Below, piece after piece: positions 57,480-64,000 of a stretch of DNA of 64,000 bases; positions within the stretch are counted from its first letter, which is position 1; every line of letters begins with the position of its first letter. Under the pieces are notes generated by a model. The model was not told the origin of the DNA. It searched no databases and saw nothing but the letters and a program-made list of their open reading frames with translations. Where the stretch lies: positions 7,998,001 to 8,062,000 of the forward strand of contig NC_053191.1 in NCBI RefSeq assembly GCF_905163445.1, written 5' to 3'. This DNA is from Pararge aegeria. Taxonomy: Eukaryota; Arthropoda; Insecta; Lepidoptera; Nymphalidae. The position numbers and the translations under genes were made by a program.

Positions 57480-57905
57480 TCATTCATTTTATAATGAAAG
57501 CATATTCGTGCGGTCTTTGTTTGGGTTCAGTGTTCCTGGAAAAAGTACTTAGAGAAAACTTTAATTTCTATCCCTATATCGTAAAATTAGAAATCATTCG
57601 CAAAGGAAGGACTGTACCTACCAATGTTACAAATATCCCAAAAAAAAGGTGATAAAGTAACACGTATGTTTAATAATAAATATTACGAAAACTTTTCTTG
57701 GCTAAGCGGCTTTGTACATACCAATCGATTATTTTGCTTTCCTTTTGTTTTATTGTCCAATATACGTAAAGTGTGGAATGATAAAGGATATTGTGATCTT
57801 AATAATTTTCATAAAGACGCTAAAAACATGATATGTTGGAAAAATATTATCATCATCAGTGTGCTTAGAAAATGCTGCCGAAAGGTGTGTCATAATTTTG
57901 TGACG
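57480..57905 (+). pseudogene. hAT transposase N-terminal remnant (TTF-type zinc finger)
   Basis: Two overlapping frames, joined by an apparent frameshift near 57630-57650, encode a remnant of a hAT transposase. The first ends GRTVPTNVTNIPKK; the second reads KKGDKVTRMFNNKYYENFSW, NRLFCFPFVLLSN and KVWNDKGYCDLNNFH. This order matches the TTF-type zinc finger found at the N-terminus of ZMYM/hAT transposases. The expected CFPC pair is CFPF, so one zinc ligand is lost, and the downstream His ligands are degenerate. The RNase-H-like catalytic domain and dimerisation region are missing. The frame stops at TAA near 57908. Confidence 0.75.
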
Positions 57906-58721
57906 TAAATCAGGGTATGTACTTTTATCAATTAGCAGTAGATAGACGATAGTATTAAATAGATCAAAAATATAACTTTCGTAAAGTAATTTGATTATAA
58001 ACCTACATACTTATCTAAAATCTAAATTTTAATTTTACTTTATGTTTGTGCTGAACACCTTGTGCATACCCTTGGGTCCAAGGGCTATGCACGCCACTGG
58101 ATATAACCATAGCGGTTGTACTTCCCCGGACGAGCTCTGTCACGAAAAGCTCTACTACTACTAAAAGCAAGTGAAATAATAATTGAGTTTTTTGTAAAAA
58201 TTTAATTAAAAAAACTCATCACCATTTCCACAAACAATCGCATCTTATCAGCGACGCGATGACAATAATAGAGTGTATAACCACCCCCGGTCGGGTCGCC
58301 ATCGTAAACGAAAATTGGAACGGGCGAAGGGCACGATTACACGTGGCGGTTCGCACGCTCGAATTAGCTGCGGTGCTATGCGAGCCTGGTAATTGGAAAT
58401 GGTGTTTGATGTGTACCTTTGTAATGACGACTGCTAGTAGGTATGTAATCCTTGTGTTTTCACTGTTTTTAGTTTATTTGGCCTATATTTATTTGTTTAT
58501 ATTATATATATAAAAGGCAAAGGTGCCTGACTGATCTATCAACGCGCAGCTCTAACCACTTGACGGATTGGGCTGTACTTTTGCAGTTATTACAATGTAA
58601 CGCTACGCTAAGAAAGGAATTTTAAAATTCCAACCCTAAGAGGGTTAAATGCTTGGAGGTTGCTTGGAAGCTTCCGGCTCCGCTTTCAGCTCTCACAAGA
58701 TAGAAAAATGAATGTTAAAAT

Positions 58722-58896
58722 GTAAAATGTAAATTGTTGATGTTGGAAAAGAGCAACTGCTGAGTTTCTTGCCGGCTTCTTCTCGGTAGAATCTGCCTTC
58801 CGAACCGGTGGTAGAATCACTACAAACAGACAGACTTGACGTTTCAAAAGTGCTTATATTAGGCCTACTTGAAATAAATGAATTTTGAATTTTGAA
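58722..58896 (+). mobile_element. LINE 3' UTR fragment (family of 245-1481)
   Basis: Reverse complement of 245-415: GATGTTGGAAAAGAGCAACT, GCTGAGTTTCTTGCCGGCTT, GAATCTGCCTTCCGAACCGG, TGGTAGAATCACTACAAACA, ATTAGGCCTACTTGAAATAA and a GAATTTTGAATTTTGAA tail. Among the best conserved copies of this UTR. Confidence 0.88.
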
Positions 58897-59394
58897 ATGG
58901 GGAATGAAAGTTTGTATAAAATCCTTCATTTATCAATTTATTTTTCAAGTTTATTCCATGAAACTTTTATTTTAGGTTTTCGATTTAAAATAAAGAAATA
59001 CGTGTTTCACATATTTAAAAAAATCCAATTCCAAAGGTATCAAATAGGGGATGAAAATGTATATGAAAGTTTCTTTTTTTAAGTAATTTACGTTCATATT
59101 TTTCTATTAGCAGCATGACATTTTAGATTAGAAGTAGTTACTATTTATAACTGCAAGGTTCTTAGATCGATCGCCGGGTAAAGCTATGTTTAGTTATTTT
59201 TCTGTTCCGAAATTTGGAACGAATAAAGTAGGAACCCGATTGCAATGGGCGTTTCGCAATTCGTCTAGGAATTCTAAGTAGCAGCTTGGAGTTAAGAAAT
59301 TGGCGTTGTCTACCGTGTCGTAGAGAGAGGGTACACTAGGCCGTTGGTTATTCCCTTACGTGATAATATACCTGCTAACCCTCATCGGTGCAAC

Positions 59395-59458
59395 TAAGAA
59401 TAAGCTGCCCTTATCCAGCAGTGGAACGTTAACATGCTGAGGCTGATGATGATTAGAA
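59395..59458 (+). mobile_element. RTE-type LINE 3' terminus
   Basis: CCTTATCCAGCAGTGGAACG, then GCTGATGATGATTAG, the 3' end motif also seen at 28170-28220. No coding remains. Confidence 0.5.
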
Positions 59459-59956
59459 AATAAATTCTTCTTTTCTTCTTTTTTTTTTGCTACCATCACC
59501 TCTAAATCATACTAAAAAATAAAACTAAAGCGAAAAGAGTTTCACATATGCCTCCTGTCTAAACAAGGGCGTCACGAAACTTCTCCGGATATTTTTTGAT
59601 AACGCAGTAAAATCGTGTCACTCAAAACTGAGTAGCTATCTATAAATATAACTTAAGCGTAAGCTTCTTTTGAAATACAATAACCTGTTGAATAGTTTAA
59701 ATACGATAGGTATTTTTTTTAATAAGGTTAAATTACTAGGCTGGTTAAGTCACAGCCTATGTTAAGGTGAGTCGCTCCATACCTACTTAATATATTTATT
59801 TTATTTTATACCCGCCTGTTTGTTTTAAGATACTTATACACGGTTTAACCGCTGAAAAGATGATATATAGCTAATTTTTCTTACATTGATACCTTACATT
59901 CTTAAGGAAGGCATAAAAGAAAAATGTAATGGTTCTCGCAGGATTGACCGCAAAAC

Positions 59957-59971
59957 AGAGAGAGAGAGAGA
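59957..59971. repeat. AG dinucleotide microsatellite
   Basis: Seven AG units. A similar, interrupted tract occurs at 17088-17110. Confidence 0.9.
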
Positions 59972-60475
59972 TACCATTACAGAGATAACACGAATTCTGG
60001 AATCGGTTTAGCACTAATTGTTATCCCACGAACGCTGGTGGAATTTAAACTTCTTGCGAAGGTTTAAAAAAACCGGAAAAAAAACATTTTTATAAAAAAC
60101 CGTTGTCGAATTTAAAAGTCTCTGTTATAAGTCATTAACGACCTTTAAAGAGACTTCCAGGTGTACTGACTTATCTATCAATTAATAAAAAGTTAGACGG
60201 TAGCCACCCTACTTCATAAAAAAAATATTGTAGTATTGTTTATTTTTAATAAGTCCGAGGGGCGTTGACGTGGCTCTGTTATGAGTCTTAAAGCCACTTC
60301 CTTTATGGTAGAGATGTGTTGATAACGCCTTCGAAGTTATTATTGTTTAGGAGTATCTAATTAACATTTGAAAGTGAATTCTTAACAGTATACCTTTGAA
60401 TGTATATTTTGTTATAAAATCCTTAGATATAAATATAAATGTTTATTAGTGAAACTTATAGTTTATTAGCGCTGA

Positions 60476-60615
60476 CAGCTTTGTGGTTAGAACTCAATCT
60501 TCTCTTTCGGGTGGTCCGAAGTCCCAAAACGTTCTCAAAGCCAGAGGGCTGACCACGGCTCTTACCCTTCTCATTATAAGAAGACATCCATTTTAAGTAG
60601 TGGACCGGTAAAGGG
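60476..60615 (+). mobile_element. SINE family C copy 7 (degenerate)
   Basis: TTTGTGGTTAGAACTC (A-box region), GGTGGTCCGAAGTCCC, ACGTTCTCAAAGCCAGAGGG, then the family end TTCTCATTATAAGAAGACAT and GTAGTGGACCGGTAAAGGG. The middle body is deleted. Confidence 0.6.
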
Positions 60616-60644
60616 ATAAAAACGATGAATCCATAGAAATATCA

Positions 60645-60760
60645 TCACTTCAACCGATTGAAATCCACTGCTGGACATAGGACTTTTGTAGGGAGTTCCA
60701 AAATCCATTGCCGCTTGCTTTTAGCTGTTCCCAGCAACTCGTTTGGAGTCGTCTTAATAC
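60645..60760 (-). mobile_element. LINE 3' end fragment, minus strand
   Basis: On + it reads CTTCAACCGATTGAAATCCA, CTGCTGGACATAGGACTTTT, GTAGGGAGTTCCAAAATCC and CAGCAACTCGTTTGGAGTCG. The CCACTGCTGGACATAGG core is the reverse complement of the CCAGCAGTGG 3' motif of RTE-like elements. Confidence 0.6.
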
Positions 60761-61125
60761 AATAATGAAGAGCAACTTTGAATGAATTGATGAATGTGAT
60801 TTAGGCCTTAAGGGTACTCACACGTTTTCCTTACAGATGTATTGATGTATTTTGGTAGTTTTAACTACGCACGCAAGTCGCAACTGCCTACTGAGCGTGA
60901 CGAATTGTGATTGATTGGATATCGTTTGCAAGAAGGTATACCTTTTTGGATTCATTCTACATCGGTGCCTACTACATCATTATATAGATGATTTTTTGAG
61001 GAGATGCTACTCCATCATTATCGGTCAAATTAATAAATCTACTACACAAACGTACTCGAAGTAGAGGGATGTAGAGCTTAGACCAAACCTGTTGTCCAAA
61101 CCTTTCCATATCTCTATAAAATCTG

Positions 61126-61345
61126 TATCAACCTATCACCGGCCCAATGAGGAGGGGTTCAGGCCGTAGTCCACCATACTGGCCCACTAAGGTTTTTTGG
61201 ACTCCACACACTTTTGAGAACCTTATCTAGAACTCCCAGTTATGCAAACTTCCTCACGACGATACGAGACTTCCCCTAAGTTATGAGCGTTTCAATGCAA
61301 TTAAAATAACACTTGATTCAATGGTGAAGGAAAATATCGTGAATA
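61126..61345. mobile_element. SINE family C composite with internal inversion
   Basis: 61126-61260 is family C in minus orientation (CAACCTATCACCGGCCCAAT, AGGCCGTAGTCCACCATACT, CTTCCTCACGACGATACG). 61278-61342 is family C in plus orientation (AAGTTATGAGCGTTTCAATG, CAATTAAAATAACACTTGAT, TGGTGAAGGAAAATATCGTG). The two pieces meet head-on near 61270. An RTE-type 3' motif (GACCTAGCTATGTCCAGCAG) follows at 61398-61450 on +. Confidence 0.65.
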
Positions 61346-62095
61346 ATCGCTGGAAAAAACGGCACAGGACCGTAGATTTTAGAACTCCCAATAAAAGACC
61401 TAGCTATGTCCAGCAGTGGACGTCAATTGGTTGAAGTAGTGTTGATAATGATTTTCGTAATATTTATTGGTGTTTACATAACCTACAATTTTTAAATGAT
61501 TGTTATTGTCGTTATATATTTCGCGAATAGATCTTGGATGGCGGTTGGGCTGAGAACACGTAATCTTACGAAATAAAATAAAATATGTAATTCCCTACTT
61601 CTCCTATACTTATTCATATCTTCTGTTCAGTCTCGGTCTTTGTCATCTAAACACGCCGTCACTTTGAAAAGCTTACGATTATAATATTATAGGTATGGTT
61701 ATAAAGATATATTTATTAGCTTTTTATTTAATAAAAATCTTTATAGTCTGTGACTGTGACAAAGGTAGACAATATTTATAACGGTGGTAATTTATAACAT
61801 GTCGTAATTTATGCTGTTTAATTTGTGCCATAACTGCTATAAAAGTCATAAGATAGCAGCGGCTACGGCATATTTAACTTGAGACATAAAAGTTACTGAT
61901 AAAGTTAAGGACCGTTTAAATAATCCATCTGTTGTTAACTAGTTTTTTTCCGTTATTGCACCTTAAAAGATTCAAACTGAACTTCTTTTTGTAAAGTATG
62001 TTTTAAATATCTGTAAAGACTTTAAATATTGTTTTTTTCTTTTTGTATAACTTATTATTTTTTTGTTATTTATTAAACAAACACCTTTAAATTTT

Positions 62096-62345
62096 AGGTA
62101 TAACCGACCGTCCTCTGTGCAGAGCATACATAGATGCAGATGAAACACCGACACACTTAATGCTCTGATGTAGAGGAGTAGCAGAGCAACGCGCAGCGTA
62201 ACTTGGCTCCCCAGCATAACTCCGATAAGCACTTGGCGACCTGGGCGGCCTGCTTAGCTTCTAGAGTGAGCTCGGCTGGCTGGAGTGACCCAGGGGCGAG
62301 CCGTACCAGTGGCACTTCGTACAACGGAAGGTTCCGACCGACAGT
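62096..62345 (+). mobile_element. LINE fragment encoding a C-terminal zinc-knuckle region
   Basis: The frame reads ITDRPLCRAYIDADETPTHL, then a stop, then CRGVAEQRAA, then LGSP. After a frameshift it continues GDLGGLLSF*SELGWLE*. The Cys...DETPxH...Cys spacing is that of the CCHC-type zinc-binding motif downstream of RT in R1/I-like LINE proteins. At least three stops and a frameshift mark it as dead. The rest of the element is missing. Confidence 0.75.
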
Positions 62346-62407
62346 CACAGGGAAAGAAGAAGAAAAAGGTACCTTTTACATCACAAATACCTATACGTAA
62401 TTTTGAC

Positions 62408-62675
62408 GGCCGACTGGCGCAGTGGGCAGCGACCCTGCTTTCTGAGTCCAAGGTCGTGGGTTCGATTCCCACAACTGGAAAATGTTTGTGTGATGAGCAT
62501 TAAGTGTTTTTCAGTGTCTGGGTGTTTATATGTATTTTCTAAGTATTTATGTATATATAATTCATAAAAATATTCATCAGTCATCTTAGTACCCATAACA
62601 CAAGCTACGCTTACTTTGGGGCTAGGTGGCGATGTGTGTATTGTCGTAGTATATTTATTTATTTATTTATTTATA
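62408..62675 (+). mobile_element. SINE family A copy 6
   Basis: GCCGACTGGCGCAGTGGGCA (A box), GGTTCGATTCCC (B box), complete body with GTGTCTGGGTGTTTATATGT and ACACAAGCTACGCTTACTTT, and a TTTA tail. The closest to a family consensus in this window. Confidence 0.92.
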
Positions 62676-62880
62676 ATTACTTTGGTGGTTGAACAACGTA
62701 ACGAACGAAATTTTAAGTTTCTTGTTCTTAATCTGTTTAATAAACTTCCTGCTGAGTTTGGGAACACAAATGTCTCTGCATTCGTGTCGTTAAGTACAGT
62801 AGAGAGTGAGTCTTTAAAAAGGGTCTTAAAAATAGGCTAAGAGATGTTTTTGTAAGGGACCTGTAAGTACTAATAAAGTA
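62676..62880 (+). mobile_element. Possible RT C-terminal remnant
   Basis: A short frame contains LNLFNKLPAEFGN and ends ESLKRVLKIG-stop, in the style of Jockey-like RT C-termini (LxNxLP...LK). The 3' side, with ACTAATAAAGTAACC, carries a poly(A)-like signal. Too short for a firm call. Confidence 0.35.
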
Positions 62881-64000
62881 ACCATTTAAAGCTCCATCAT
62901 GAAACCATTGATAAAACATCTACTTACCTATTCATGAGTCGAAAAAGTTTTTAGCATCTATACATATTATTACCTACGTTATTAATAGGAGGGCCGATCC
63001 CGTCAACAAACTTTTCTACAGTTTGAAGGAATTTAGTAAAATATCTTACTGTAGTAATTGTAACTGAAAATAAAAAATATAATATATATATATATAATAA
63101 AATAGTGAACTCTTTTCTTGTAATTGGAGGGTACTTGATTCTCTTTAGAAGAATTACGTAAAACAAAATTCAAAGCATCCCCAGTCCCCACTAACAAGTA
63201 AATAGCAGAATTCCACACGAAACTGTCCATTAATTAGTTCGATTGTTGTTAGAAGGGGCGACATACAACTATTACAGATTCGACAATACTATACTGTATG
63301 AATATAGAGTAGTTACTACCCCCTCTAGTACGGATCCGCTACTCTAAAATCACCTTGACCCACTGCGCTTTAACTTCGATTTATAATTTAATTGGTGGTT
63401 CCACAGGTTAGCGCGTCCAAAGAAAAAAAAACTTAATTTTCTTTAATGCATACAAACATTTCGGAAAACACTTAAAAAACTCTTTAGCTTTATTAATAGT
63501 ATGTTTACTATAATAAAAAATGTGTTGTAGCTTTGATATGCTGACTTTCAAACATCCCATTCGATCTAATCTTAACATCTTATGCAAAAGACGTTTCATG
63601 TAAATTACAAAATTTCACATTATAATATTATATTTACATAAATATTACATAAAAGTATTTTTATGAAGTGTATCGTTACTTGTAGACATCCATTATTTAC
63701 TTAACTACATAACTTATATGTTTCATCAAAGTTTATGCACAGTTAAATTCGAGTGTGCAGAATATTACATTAACTACATTAACTATAAAGTTTCTAGTTT
63801 CATAGTTTCATGTAATAATAGTTAAACTTGCACAAAATACCTAAGCTAACAAAGGCATTTAAACCACAAAGTATTTAGACCTGTCTATTTTAAGTGTAGG
63901 TAAAGTAGGTAAATAGTAAAACTTCCTTAGGATTCCAGTATACAAATAAGGTACGTAGAAAAGGTGCTTAATCAAAATAATGATAATAAACCTTCGTTTC
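62881..64000. other. No recognised feature
   Basis: AT-rich sequence with short chance open frames on both strands. I see no exon, repeat hallmark or structured element beyond a TATATA run near 63085. Confidence 0.5.

Larger units (their letters stand above)
55955..58099 (+). mobile_element. hAT transposon with 8-bp target duplication, internally decayed
   Basis: A 2,145-bp element bounded by inverted ends CAGTGGCCTGCATAGC (left) and CAGTGGCGTGCATAGC (right, read inward), one mismatch in 16. It is flanked by a perfect 8-bp duplication GATATAAC (55947-55954 and 58100-58107), the hAT signature. A subterminal CCCTTGGGTCCAAGGG hairpin lies near the right end. Inside are a decayed transposase N-terminus (57480-57905) and a LINE insertion (56551-57130). 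The catalytic part is absent, so the copy is non-autonomous. Confidence 0.92.

Overview
This is an AT-rich animal nuclear window, almost certainly from a butterfly or moth (Lepidoptera). The evidence is spliced, GT..AG-bounded exons, very long introns, and a repeat landscape typical of Lepidoptera: several tRNA-derived SINEs, 5'-truncated LINE fragments, Helitron-like elements ending CTAG, hAT elements and GATGAT-type LINE tails. No bacterial, viral or CRISPR feature is visible.

The only host protein-coding gene I can support is the 3' part of a LIM-homeobox gene of the Lim1 (LHX1/LHX5) class on the + strand. Four coding exons are visible: 19984-20141 (acidic linker), 20609-20827 (linker plus homeodomain residues 1-46), 47838-48096 (homeodomain residues 47-60 and an insect-type conserved C-terminal block) and 49722-49864 (C-terminus ending Val-Trp-stop). 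The homeodomain is split by a 27.0 kb intron. A probable poly(A) signal lies at 50645. The exons for the start codon and the two LIM domains were not found, so they probably lie upstream of base 1.

Layout: 1-19983 is presumed 5' intron of Lim1, rich in TE fragments (LINE, three SINE families, Helitrons), with a local tandem duplication at 10.6-11.3 kb. 19984-20827 holds two exons. 20828-47837 is the large intron, with TE-sparse blocks that may hold enhancers, a palindromic hAT MITE at 30.3 kb, and three short hairpins with 4-nt loops. 47838-50665 holds the last two exons and the 3' UTR. 50.7-54.5 kb is TE-poor but contains a 787-bp inverted-repeat structure and a 79-nt imperfect hairpin. 54.5-62.9 kb is a dense nest of transposons, including a 2.1 kb hAT element with a perfect 8-bp target duplication, a decayed transposase N-terminus and a LINE inserted inside it. 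62.9-64.0 kb shows nothing I recognise.

Points that deserve a second look: (i) a set of near-perfect short hairpins, all with 4-nt loops, three of them in the Lim1 intron; (ii) the hAT element and the palindromic MITE sharing termini; (iii) a SINE family whose 3' tail matches the 3' end of a LINE in the same window; (iv) a 79-nt hairpin whose arm differences nearly all keep base pairing on the minus strand; (v) a run of six same-orientation SINE copies. I see no convincing previously undescribed biological system; the hairpins are the best candidates for something non-routine.
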